DNA of 64,000 bases from Mycolicibacterium fluoranthenivorans (GTDB taxonomy: Bacteria > Actinomycetota > Actinomycetes > Mycobacteriales > Mycobacteriaceae): contig NZ_JAANOW010000001.1 in NCBI RefSeq assembly GCF_011758805.1, forward strand, positions 124,001-188,000, read 5' to 3'. The position numbers were made by a program, and so were the translations under genes. Of the stretch, positions 1 through 8,168 are shown one piece after another (within the stretch, counting starts at the first letter, position 1; every line of letters starts with the position of its first letter). Below the pieces are notes generated by a model, which saw nothing but the letters and a program-made list of their open reading frames with translations, did not search any database and was not told the DNA's origin.

Positions 1-203
1 ATCCCGAAGACAAGAAGGGGAATGCTGAGGATTCGATACGCTTGGCCGTCAGATTCAGGTCGCACCCACAACGCCTCCCAATCCGCTGGCGGCCAGGAAT
101 GATCGTCGTCAGTATCTACTTTGAACAGCATGGACAGAGCCCCGTGCGGAGGTGTCGCCGCGACGGCGACCTCGGTGAGGATGTCGATACGTTCATGGGC
201 CAT
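1..203 (-). CDS. DUF4265-like protein, probable immunity protein (3' end cut by window edge)
   Basis: An open frame starts with ATG at 203 and is still open at the window edge after 67 codons. The translation begins MAHERIDILTEVAV and later has a DDDHSWPPADWEALWV stretch and YRILSIPLLVFG. The acidic run, the WPP..WE.LW core and the hydrophobic IPL..G element are what I recall of DUF4265 proteins. The gene lies 37 nt downstream of the HNH toxin stop on the same strand, the usual place for the cognate immunity protein. No strong ribosome site is visible, so coupled translation is possible. Family assignment is from memory; the immunity role is inferred from context. Confidence 0.6.
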   Translation of the reverse strand, partial: MAHERIDILTEVAVAATPPHGALSMLFKVDTDDDHSWPPADWEALWVRPESDGQAYRILSIPLLVFG

Positions 204-240
204 CTTGGATCGGCACCCTTCCTGTTCGGAACCTGCTTAT

Positions 241-2769
241 TTACTTGCCGCTTGGCTTCGGGTGGTTCGGTTTGCTCTTTTTGTGGCTCTTCTTCTTCCC
301 CTTTTTCGATGAGCTTCCATCGTGAATCCTCGATCCAGAATCGCTCCCTTGTCGAGCATTTGGCTCACTGGTCCGCTGCGCGGATTCCTGTGCGGACTGA
401 CGCTGCCGATCCGTCACAGTTTGCACGCGAGTCTCTTGGTCGGCACGTTGATCGGCTGGCGACGATAGGCGCTGTTGCGTACCCGACGAGCGTTGCTGAT
501 GTATCCGAATCGCTTCATCGAGAAACTTCTGATCGGCATCAGAGCGCGTCACCCCCCGCGCGTCAAGATCACGAAGAAAATCCTCCGGCCGTTTGTCACT
601 CTTGGGCAGATTGCAGGTTTTCATGCATGCTGGCGCGAGATTGTGCGGCTCGTTAGTTCCACCCTTCGCGCGCGGGACGACGTGGTCGATATGAGTGGTG
701 GCGCTCGTGCTGCCACAGTAGGCGCATTGGGGTTTACCTCCGTTACGAGCCGCGCTCGCTTCGAGGGCCGCATCTCGCTTCGACGCGCTGGCGGGAGGTA
801 CCCGCTCGCTACGCGGAATGTTTCCGGGCCTCACTCCAGCTGTGTCAGCGGCAGGCGAACTTGCACTGATACTGGGCGTTTCGGGTCCGGGGGGCGTTGC
901 CGGGGGCGTCGGGCAGTTGTGGACCAGGACGTTGGCGGTGGGGGTGGCGATGTAGAAGGTGTGGGTGGTCTCGATGGTGAGGTCCCACATGTCGGCTGTG
1001 CCGGCGACCTGGGTGTGGCCGGCGACGTGGACGACGCTGTCGTAGAACGGGGTGGCTAGCTGGTCGCCGGGGCGCAGGTCGGTGGCGTCAACCCACCCCG
1101 CAGTGTCTGCAGGCGCCTGGGTGGTGGTGTTGGCCAACCCGGTGATCGTCGACCCAGTCGTCTGCGCCTGGGCGCGGACAGGGCTGTAGAACGGGTGTTT
1201 GGCGGTGGTGTGCACCACGGAGGTGACATCGGCGGGGTTGGTGAGCGTGAGGTCGAGCAGGTCGGTGTCGTGGTTGACCAGCACCGCGGCCACCGTCTGG
1301 CCGCTGGTGCGTCCGGTGTCCGGGTCGGTGGACCAGACTCGATCCCCCACCTGTAGGGCCGCGATCGGTCGCTTTGATCCATCAGCGAGTAGCACCAGCG
1401 TGTCCGGGCTGAACGACTGCCCCGCACATGGAACCCGCTCACCCAACGGCGTCGCCGGAGCTTCGGGCGCCTTCACCGCTGGTGGCGCGTTGGGTGCTTT
1501 CGGAGTCCCTACACCGGGCAGGGGTGGCTTCCCGGCCGCTGCGGCTGCGGCGATCTCCTCGCGGACCTGAGCCGGGTTGGGTACGACTTTGGTCGCATCG
1601 ATGATGTCGTCGGTGTGTTTGAGGGCTTGTTCAGCGACAACTTCGGCCGTTTCTTCGGCGATCTTCTTCGCCGCCCCGGTCGGGGTGAACATCGTCGCGA
1701 CGTCCGCCAACGTGGAAGCCACACCCAGGGCTTGGTTGTCGGGCATGGCTTCTGAGGCGATCTGCAAACCGGCGGCACTCACATTGGCGACGGCGGCGGC
1801 GATCGCGGCTGCCCCGGCCGGCCCGCCCACACCGGTGACCGCGACCGCGGCACCGGCGACGATGATCGCGGTTTCCATTGGGTTGTTCTTCACGAACGTG
1901 CCCACAGCTTTGGCCCCGGACACCGTGGCCGACGCGGCAGTGGTGACCGCATCCCCTACTGCGCTGGCGGCACTGCTGATCGTGGAGGTGAAAGAATCGA
2001 AAAGTCCGGTCGGCAGCGGTGCCCCACCCATACCGCCCACATGCAGCGGCGGGTCGACGAAGACCGGCCACACGGTGTCCGGGCGGGGATCGATCACCTC
2101 CGACAGTTGGTACAGGCCGGGTCGTAGTTGACGCGCCACGTACGACGACGGGACGAGTCGGCCTGTGGCGTCGCGGGTTTCCGCCGGGGCGAACATGCCG
2201 ACGGTCTCGGCGGTCGGGGTGGCCCGGTTGATGGTCAGGTAGCCGTTGGTGTGGGCCAGCATCACCGTATCGGCCGGGGTGCGCACGAAGGTGGTGACCA
2301 TCCGCACCCCACCAGGAGTGTTGATGCGGGCGACCGTGCGGGTCCCGGTGGCGGTGTTCTCGGCCAGCATGTCGAACCCGGCACCGGTATCGGGGTAGAC
2401 CACCTGCCCACCGGAGGTGTGCTGGGCAGCACCCAAACCTGCGGGCAGCACCACCTGCACCGGCCCCGCCGCAGTGTTCGAGGTCAACCCGGTAACAGGG
2501 TCGGTCGGCAAGCCCGCCGACCGCTGCCCCGCCGTCAACGCCGCATCGGTCGCAGTGACGGTGGTGGATCCACTGAAGGCGGCCCACGCGGCATCGGCGA
2601 ATCCTTGAGCTAGCGAAACCGACCCCGCACCGGCACCGGGCCGGCCTCGGTCAGAAAGCCAGTGCACCCCGCCCACGGTGAGCGCCACCGTGACGATCAA
2701 CGCGAAGCTGACCTGCCACCACCGACCGATACTCCACCCCGACCGGTCACCCGGCAGAAAATCCCCCAC
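241..2769 (-). CDS. Polymorphic toxin with Hint autoprocessing domain and C-terminal HNH nuclease
   Basis: An 842-residue secreted or surface protein. Near the N-terminus is a hydrophobic segment (SFALIVTVALTVGGVHW). A long Ala/Thr-rich region follows, shared with the paralogue at 8169-10160, ending in a PGVGTP linker. Roughly residues 450-620 form a pretoxin Hint domain: it opens with Cys (CAGQSFSPDTLVLLADG), contains VVHTTAKHPFY and ends VLVHNC, all typical of self-cleaving Hint modules. Then comes an HNH endonuclease with CAYC, HIDHVVPRAKGG, HNL and C..CN elements. A Lys-rich tail (KKGKKKSHKKSK) follows the toxin domain. I chose GTG at 2769 over ATG at 2784 because the GTG-GlyAspPhe start and the GGGGGGA motif before it are conserved in the paralogue. 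The predicted action is release of a nuclease toxin. Confidence 0.85.
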   Translation of the reverse strand: MGDFLPGDRSGWSIGRWWQVSFALIVTVALTVGGVHWLSDRGRPGAGAGSVSLAQGFADAAWAAFSGSTTVTATDAALTAGQRSAGLPTDPVTGLTSNTAAGPVQVVLPAGLGAAQHTSGGQVVYPDTGAGFDMLAENTATGTRTVARINTPGGVRMVTTFVRTPADTVMLAHTNGYLTINRATPTAETVGMFAPAETRDATGRLVPSSYVARQLRPGLYQLSEVIDPRPDTVWPVFVDPPLHVGGMGGAPLPTGLFDSFTSTISSAASAVGDAVTTAASATVSGAKAVGTFVKNNPMETAIIVAGAAVAVTGVGGPAGAAAIAAAVANVSAAGLQIASEAMPDNQALGVASTLADVATMFTPTGAAKKIAEETAEVVAEQALKHTDDIIDATKVVPNPAQVREEIAAAAAAGKPPLPGVGTPKAPNAPPAVKAPEAPATPLGERVPCAGQSFSPDTLVLLADGSKRPIAALQVGDRVWSTDPDTGRTSGQTVAAVLVNHDTDLLDLTLTNPADVTSVVHTTAKHPFYSPVRAQAQTTGSTITGLANTTTQAPADTAGWVDATDLRPGDQLATPFYDSVVHVAGHTQVAGTADMWDLTIETTHTFYIATPTANVLVHNCPTPPATPPGPETPSISASSPAADTAGVRPGNIPRSERVPPASASKRDAALEASAARNGGKPQCAYCGSTSATTHIDHVVPRAKGGTNEPHNLAPACMKTCNLPKSDKRPEDFLRDLDARGVTRSDADQKFLDEAIRIHQQRSSGTQQRLSSPADQRADQETRVQTVTDRQRQSAQESAQRTSEPNARQGSDSGSRIHDGSSSKKGKKKSHKKSKPNHPKPSGK

Positions 2770-3261
2770 GACCATTCCCCCCAAAATTCAGATCCCCGGC
2801 CCGTCAGCTACGACGAGCTTCTGCAAGGTGTAGTCGGGAACCCACCCCGAAACCGAACGGTGATCTAGCCCACAGCAACAATCTCGGCGATCTCGTCCGA
2901 TACTGTGCAGCGCATATTCACCCGTCACAGATGCGGAAGATCCCAGCACAACCTCGATGGCGCACCCTCACATATACATGACTGGAATGTCAATCTCGTA
3001 AGAGTGGTGGCTATCGGGCAACCTTTCATGAGCAGAGCCCAGCCATCTCACCGACGCGGCCCACGCTGCAGCGAGCAACGGATCGCGGAGGCACGGTCAC
3101 GCCGATCGGTGGGAGAACTCGCACACAGTGATGGCGTTCCGCTCATCAGCCTTCCTCACCACGGTCGCCAAGAACGCTCATCCGGTCTGCCGAATGTGGA
3201 GCCAAGAGTCGACGATCAACGGCCTGATTTGGGCCGGGCGCGGTGAGGGACCGACCCGCAG
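2770..3261. other. Intergenic region with conserved toxin leader
   Basis: About the first 110 bases (2770-2880) are near-identical, in inverted orientation, to the leader of the second toxin gene at 8050-8168, and probably hold its promoter and ribosome site. I see no convincing gene in the remaining 380 bases up to the MerR stop; the plus-strand open frame there has no recognisable family and poor composition. Confidence 0.6.
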
Positions 3262-3735
3262 TTAGCCGGTGTCACCGGTGGTGCCGCCGTAGGTGGCGAT
3301 CTTGTACTCGGTGGCGGCGAGGGAGAGGGTGAGTTCGCGGATCTGGCGGCGGATGGTGTCGCGATGTTCGAGAAGCATGTCGAGGCGTTCAGGTACGGTC
3401 TGATCGCCGCCGTCGACGAGCGAGATGTAGTGCTGCAGATCGCGGATTGCCATGCCGGACAACCGCATCCGGGTGAGGAAGACGAGTCGGCGCACTGCCT
3501 CGGGTCGGTAGCTGCGATGCCCGCTGCTGTCGCGGTCAACGTGGACCAGGCCGGCGCGTTCGTAGTAGCGCAGGGTGTGCGCGGAGACGTCGAGCAGAGC
3601 GGCGACTTCGGCGATGGTCATCGGCTCGCTGAGATCACCGGTGTCAGCGAGCCGATGGATCACCTCGACCGACATCGGGCCGTCGATCTCGCCGAGTGAG
3701 GCGAGGGCCCTGGTCATCAGGTCGTCGGTGGACAT
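3262..3735 (-). CDS. MerR-family transcriptional regulator
   Basis: A 157-residue protein. After about 37 N-terminal residues it has the winged-helix signature MTIAEVAALLDVSAHTLRYYERAGL, then RSYRPEAVRRLVFLTRMRLSGM, followed by a coiled-coil region (MLLEHRDTIRRQIRELTLSLAATEYKI). It has no C-terminal cysteine cluster, so it is an organic-effector or stress type rather than a metal sensor. Its ATG lies 8 nt after the SDR stop, so the two form one operon. In such pairs the regulator usually controls the oxidoreductase operon itself. A shorter start at the Met of MTIAEV is possible. Confidence 0.85.
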   Translation of the reverse strand: MSTDDLMTRALASLGEIDGPMSVEVIHRLADTGDLSEPMTIAEVAALLDVSAHTLRYYERAGLVHVDRDSSGHRSYRPEAVRRLVFLTRMRLSGMAIRDLQHYISLVDGGDQTVPERLDMLLEHRDTIRRQIRELTLSLAATEYKIATYGGTTGDTG

Positions 3736-3743
3736 ACCCGATC

Positions 3744-4616
3744 CTAGATCGGACGGACCGAGGTGGCGGCGTCGGCGAAGTCGGCGCTGCGCGCCAGCTC
3801 GGCCCACCGGTCGACCCCGTCCAGACCGCGTTGGTAGCTCGCGGTGAGCCGCTCGACGGCCTCGGCACCCAGCGGCAGCCGGAGGGGGACTTCCGTGGAG
3901 TGGGCCAGGGAGACGATGATCTGCGCGGCCTTGACGGGGTCGCCTTCCTGGTTCCCGTCTGCACCAGCCATATCGGCTCGCACATCGGCCAGTATCTCGC
4001 GGTAGGTCTGCGAGGTGTCGGCGAAGTCGAGCACGTCGGCGGCGTTGAAGGCAGTACGAAAGCGGCTGGGCTCGACCAGCATCACGCGGATTCCGAACGG
4101 CGCGACCTCGCCGGCCAAGGCCTCTGACCATCCCTCCAACGCGAACTTCGACGCCGAATAGGTCGAGACTCCCGGGAAGGACATCCGGCCGCCCTGGCTG
4201 CTCATCTGCACGATCGTCCCGCTTCCCTGCGCGCGCATGAATGGCAACGCCGCGCGCACCAAGGCGGCGGGACCGAACAGGTGCAGGTCCATCAGGTCGC
4301 GCAGCTGGGTATCGGTGACTTCCTCCGCGGCGCCGACGATGGCGCGGCCGGCATTGTTCACCACGACGTCCAACCTGCCGTAGCTCTCGACCGCCACCTG
4401 GACGAGGCCCGCGGCCGCAGTGGTGTCTCGAGCGTCAAATACCACGCATTTGACTTGGCCGCCATAGTTGTTCGTCAGATCCACGACGCTGTCGGGGTTA
4501 CGCACTGCGGCCACGACGTGATCTCCCGCGGCAAGGGCGGCCTCGGTCAAGGCACGACCGAGGCCCTTCGATGCTCCGGTGATGATCCAGGTCTGTGATG
4601 GCGTCGGTGTTGTCAT
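3744..4616 (-). CDS. Short-chain dehydrogenase/reductase (SDR)
   Basis: A 290-residue classical SDR acting as a cytosolic NAD(P)-dependent oxidoreductase of unknown substrate. The Rossmann motif is TGASKGLGRAL near the N-terminus, then NNAGRA and the catalytic YSASK (Tyr-x3-Lys) with an upstream Ser in the MSSQGGR segment. The C-terminal extension of about 60 residues ends in ADAATSVRPI. The start ATG at 4616 sits directly before the Rossmann strand; the frame is open further upstream but that part (rich in Arg and Pro) is not SDR-like. A perfect 18-bp palindrome ends 17 nt upstream of this start and is a probable operator. The gene is first in an operon with MerR. Confidence 0.9.
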   Translation of the reverse strand: MTTPTPSQTWIITGASKGLGRALTEAALAAGDHVVAAVRNPDSVVDLTNNYGGQVKCVVFDARDTTAAAGLVQVAVESYGRLDVVVNNAGRAIVGAAEEVTDTQLRDLMDLHLFGPAALVRAALPFMRAQGSGTIVQMSSQGGRMSFPGVSTYSASKFALEGWSEALAGEVAPFGIRVMLVEPSRFRTAFNAADVLDFADTSQTYREILADVRADMAGADGNQEGDPVKAAQIIVSLAHSTEVPLRLPLGAEAVERLTASYQRGLDGVDRWAELARSADFADAATSVRPI

Positions 4617-4632
4617 ACCCGCGACGTTAGGA

Positions 4633-4650
4633 GTTCGAGCGCGCTCGAAC
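4633..4650. promoter_or_regulatory. 18-bp perfect palindrome, probable operator
   Basis: GTTCGAGCGCGCTCGAAC reads identically on both strands (9+9). It lies just upstream of the SDR ATG at 4616, in the gap after the TetR remnant. Position and symmetry fit an operator for a dimeric regulator, either the operon's own MerR or a TetR-family protein. The assignment is inferred. Confidence 0.5.
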
Positions 4651-4701
4651 GCTACACAGGATCTGCGCCCGCTCTCCTCAAGAGACGGGAGAGCGGTCGG
4701 G

Positions 4702-5187
4702 TCAGGGCGCGACGGGCGCCGGTTGCGGCAGCGGATGGGCGCCGTCAGTGCGTAACCCATCGAAGATGATGGCCAGATACCGCTGCCACAGCAGCGGCGG
4801 TGGGGCTGCGAGGTTTTCGACGATGTGGATGGGTGCGCACATCATGAGGAAGACGTCGGCCTCGGTGATATCTGCTCTGACGGCGCCCGACATGCGCGCT
4901 CGATCCACCAACGTTTCGAGGTGCTTGTGCAGCACATCGCGAACCTCGGTGACCCTCGGATCGCCGGCGCTGGCTGACTGCAGGAACGTCAGATCGTGGC
5001 GTTGGCGTTGGTCAGCGGCGATGGTCAGGAACTCCACGCCTTCGACTCCCGCCCGGTCCGGCACAGCCAAGCATTCCTCGACCAATCCGCGTGCAATTAA
5101 CCACTTTCCGGGCTTCCGATGTTCTTCGGTCGCGACCCAGTCTTTGCTCACCTGCGGCCAGAGCGACATCGCGTCGATCGGCAGCAT
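4702..5187 (-). pseudogene. TetR-family regulator remnant lacking the DNA-binding domain
   Basis: The last ~90 residues (from DPRVTEVRDVLHKHLETLVDRARMSGAVRADITEADVF to WQRYLAIIFDGLR) match the C-terminal ligand domain of actinobacterial TetR regulators. No helix-turn-helix precedes it: the residues before (GKWLIARGLVEECLAVPDR) are not TetR-like, and no HTH is evident in the other frames up to about 5590. It is therefore most likely a 5'-truncated, decayed regulator of the adjacent SDR operon. It could still produce a headless ligand-binding protein from an internal start. Confidence 0.6.
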
Positions 5188-5636
5188 CCGCAGGCCTCTC
5201 CGTCAGTAGGGGCCAGAGGCCCCGCCAACGTCGGGATCCCTTGCAGGCTCGGCCTATGAATGATGGGGACGTGGCTGCCCGAATAGCGGTCGTTCGCCGG
5301 ACAATCTCGCGCGCCGCGCGGCCCACATAGCTTGACCGACGATGTCCGTTCCCAGTCAATCCGGCGGCCTCCTGCAGGGAAACCGCCTGCCTCAGTGAGA
5401 CCAAATCGTTTACATCAATCTCACACGAGGTGGCACATCGAGTCGCGGTAGTCCTCGTGCGGGTGCATGGCCGCTTCTCACCCCGGCGGCCGGGCCAGCT
5501 GGCCACTTGCAGGGGAGAGACAGTGGTCGGTGCGCCAACCGGGCCCCTCATCTTTACCTGCCGGGATCCGCTGTCCGCCAGGTTCACTGAAGCCGCCAGC
5601 TGCCCCGAGACTCCTTGGCGTTGCTAGATTCGAAGC
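5188..5636. other. Intergenic region without recognisable gene
   Basis: About 450 bases between the TetR remnant and the DUF4262-DUF4259 gene. Open frames here have compositions unlike mycobacterial coding sequence and match nothing I recognise. It may contain the eroded N-terminal part of the regulator. Confidence 0.5.
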
Positions 5637-7517
5637 GTGGGGGTGTTCCAATCGCCGGGGGGGCGTGTGTCTGACGTTGGTTGCAGGTGCATCGGCTGTG
5701 TCGATTACGGGAATCGCGACTCATACGACGACGTCGACCGCAAGCTCATCGCTGACGTGGAGCGTCACGGCCACAGCTGCCTCGGAATCGGCCAGACCAG
5801 TGCAGACGATCCGCCGCCGTACGTGTTCACTGCGGGGATGTGGCATACGCACCGCCAGCCCGAGTTGGCGGTTTACGGTGTCGGCGACCTCGACGCGATG
5901 ATGTCTATCCTCAATGGGCTCGCAGATCGAGCGCGGGCCAGCGGACTGCCGTTGCGCTCTGGGGACAGGTTCCCCGGTCTGATTGGGCTGCGCGACGTCG
6001 AGCCGGAGGACTACTGGATCAAGCTGATGCCGATCCACCCGAGCTGGTACGCAAGTCAATTCGGCACTGCGCTGTTCTTCAACGCCACCAACGCAGTCGA
6101 CTTCCTCCAGGTGGTCTGGCCGGACGGGTCCGGGCGCTATCCTGACGAGCCGGACTTCGATGCCTACTTCACCGACCGCCAGCCGCTGATGTGGTTGCCG
6201 GTGGTCGACCATCCACCCAGCGTCTGGGTCAGCGACGGCATGCGAGCCACGGTGCCTGAGCGACGCAGAGATGCCCTGGAGTCGGCGATCGACGGATGGG
6301 ATCGGGCGGATGGTGCGGCCCGCACGGATGCCGCCGCCGCACTGGCTGAGGCCGTCGATCGCGCACTGCACTGGGTCTACCAGGAAGAGGCTCGCGGCCG
6401 GGGCCGGCCGATCCCGCCGCATCTGGTGTACCGGCTGGCCAAGGCGAGTGTGGCGTGGCAGGACCGCGAACCCGGTGCTGCCGCGGCCGAACACGACGTC
6501 GCTGAGCGGCTACAGGCGAGCGCGCGGCGCTTGTTGCGCTGGGACGACGCCCGACGAATGACGAGCAAGGAGATCCGGGATATGGGCGCATGGGGGACCG
6601 GGGTATTCGATTCCGACGGGGCGGCGGACTGGGCCAACGCCTACGACCAGACCGCACCCGAGGAGCGGCTGGCTTTCATCGAGCGCACGCTGGCCAAGGC
6701 GCACAGTGGCAGCTACCTCGAGGTCGATGACTGTGTGCAGGTCATCGCGGGGGCCGCAACCGTCGCCGCGTTGCTGCCGGACACACCCACTGAGCCCATC
6801 GCTTACGGACCGGAAACCCTTTGGGCAGAATCACGTTTCGAGGTTTCGGGCGAGCTGCGCGCCGCCGCGATCGCGGCATTGCAGAGGGTGATCGACCCCG
6901 CAACGGAATGGTCGCAGCTGTGGGACGACGCTGGAAGATTGGACGTCGTGACGGCCGGCGTCAAGCGCCTGATCGGCGCTCTACAGCCCTGTGCCGACTG
7001 GGCGCCGCACCAAGAATTGGAGCAAGCAGCGTCTGCCTACCTACGCGATCCGGCGATGGCCTTGGGCGCGCTGCACGGTTTGGTCGAATTCGACGCCGTG
7101 CTCGGCTTCACTATGCACAGGAGCATCAAGCGCCGCGACTGGGGCGACTCCCTGTACCAGGAGATCACGCTCACCGATGGGCTTCGACTGGTCCTTTGGA
7201 TGGGTGATGACATCCTTGACGAGGACGACTCTGAAGTCGTGCTCTTCGAGTCCGAGCTGCGCATCATTCCCTTGTCCTGGGTGCACGATGTCTCCCTGGA
7301 GGTGCACCACCGGCCGGAGCCGGACGGAATGTCCCTGCACAGTGTCGAACTCAGGATCTACATCGCGATTCCCGATAATGCGGTACAGAAGAAGAAGAAG
7401 AAGACCGCCATATTCTCCGACGAACTGGACTTCAGCAAGACGGTGAACCGTCACGGCCATGAGCAGGTGTCGCGGCTCATCGAGTTCGGCAAGGTGTTGG
7501 CGCGGCAGGTCCGCTGA
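5637..7517 (+). CDS. DUF4262-DUF4259 fusion protein, possible immunity-type protein
   Basis: A 626-residue cytosolic protein. Residues about 15-150 look like DUF4262: a Cys cluster (CRCIGC), an ADVERHGHSCLGI helix, and PPYVFTAGMWHTHRQPELAVYG. Residues about 310-440 look like DUF4259 (MGAWGTGVFDSDGAADWANAYD). The C-terminal ~190 residues carry a strand-rich segment and a QKKKKK run. The frame opens with GTG at 5637; a GTG at 5667, nearer the Cys cluster, is an alternative start. These DUFs recur around polymorphic toxins, and this gene lies between two of them, so an immunity or toxin-associated role is plausible but not shown. Fusion of the two in one chain is unusual. Confidence 0.65.
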   Translation: MGVFQSPGGRVSDVGCRCIGCVDYGNRDSYDDVDRKLIADVERHGHSCLGIGQTSADDPPPYVFTAGMWHTHRQPELAVYGVGDLDAMMSILNGLADRARASGLPLRSGDRFPGLIGLRDVEPEDYWIKLMPIHPSWYASQFGTALFFNATNAVDFLQVVWPDGSGRYPDEPDFDAYFTDRQPLMWLPVVDHPPSVWVSDGMRATVPERRRDALESAIDGWDRADGAARTDAAAALAEAVDRALHWVYQEEARGRGRPIPPHLVYRLAKASVAWQDREPGAAAAEHDVAERLQASARRLLRWDDARRMTSKEIRDMGAWGTGVFDSDGAADWANAYDQTAPEERLAFIERTLAKAHSGSYLEVDDCVQVIAGAATVAALLPDTPTEPIAYGPETLWAESRFEVSGELRAAAIAALQRVIDPATEWSQLWDDAGRLDVVTAGVKRLIGALQPCADWAPHQELEQAASAYLRDPAMALGALHGLVEFDAVLGFTMHRSIKRRDWGDSLYQEITLTDGLRLVLWMGDDILDEDDSEVVLFESELRIIPLSWVHDVSLEVHHRPEPDGMSLHSVELRIYIAIPDNAVQKKKKKTAIFSDELDFSKTVNRHGHEQVSRLIEFGKVLARQVR

Positions 7518-7773
7518 TGCGAAATGCATCTGGTCGATCTTCGCCAAGAGACGTGGCCTGAACCGCCCGTCCGGCCCACCGGCGCACCCACGAACTGAAC
7601 ACGGTGGACACCCCGACGGGCTCGACGAGTTCGACCACGCCTGGATGCCACCCGCGCACCGAGGCTCGCATGACGGAGTAGAGCTGTTCGGAGCTGGCCG
7701 TCCGCAGGACGTACAGATTCGCTCGCTCCACGAACTCGCCGCCGACCTGAACGTCCGCCGAAGGGGCTGACAC
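7477..7773 (-). CDS. Small hypothetical protein
   Basis: A 98-residue frame with strong G/C preference at third positions over residues 1-75, as in real genes of this genome (core stretch ANLYVLRTASSEQLYSVMRAS). Its 3' end overlaps the convergent DUF4262-DUF4259 gene by about 40 nt. I recognise no family. It could be a small conserved protein or a gene remnant. Confidence 0.3.
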   Translation of the reverse strand: MSAPSADVQVGGEFVERANLYVLRTASSEQLYSVMRASVRGWHPGVVELVEPVGVSTVFSSWVRRWAGRAVQATSLGEDRPDAFRISGPAAPTPCRTR

Positions 7774-8168
7774 GACGCCACAGCATGGAAACTCTGGTAC
7801 CGCGGTGTCGTCTCGTTTCTGAAGAACTTGGACGGCTCACTTCTTGTCTCGATTGGCGGGCCGGTTTGTAGTTGTTGCTCGAATCGAGGGCTACGGCGGC
7901 CCGTCGAGGTTCTTCGGCCCAGCGCATGAAATGTTGCTTGACGTGCGCGACTATGAGGTCGTAGTCGGGTAAATGTATCTCGCGTTCCCGCTGGTAATGG
8001 CTGCCTTTTCTGGGTTGGTATCCGCCTATGATCGCGCCGCGGATTGGCAGGGATTGGTTGCTGTGGGCTAGATCACCGTTCGGCTTTGGGGTTGGTTCCC
8101 GACTACACCTTGCAGATGCCCGTCGTAGCTGACGGGGTGGTGGTGATCTATGTGGGGGGAACTGGATC
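7774..8168. promoter_or_regulatory. Leader region of the second toxin gene
   Basis: From about 8050 to 8168 the sequence repeats, in inverted orientation, the leader of the first toxin gene (shared blocks include TTGCTGTGGGCTAGATCACC and TTCCCGACTACACCTTGCAG). It ends in GGGGGGA 8 nt before the GTG start. Conservation of non-coding sequence between paralogues suggests a shared promoter or 5' UTR element. Positions 7774-8049 show no gene. Confidence 0.55.

Noticed and set aside
980..1440. Intein in a host protein
   Set aside because: The Hint domain lies in a secreted toxin and precedes an HNH effector, with no downstream extein, so it is a pretoxin Hint module.
2905..3246. Plus-strand 113-codon frame upstream of MerR
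   Set aside because: Composition unlike real genes here, no ribosome site, no known family.
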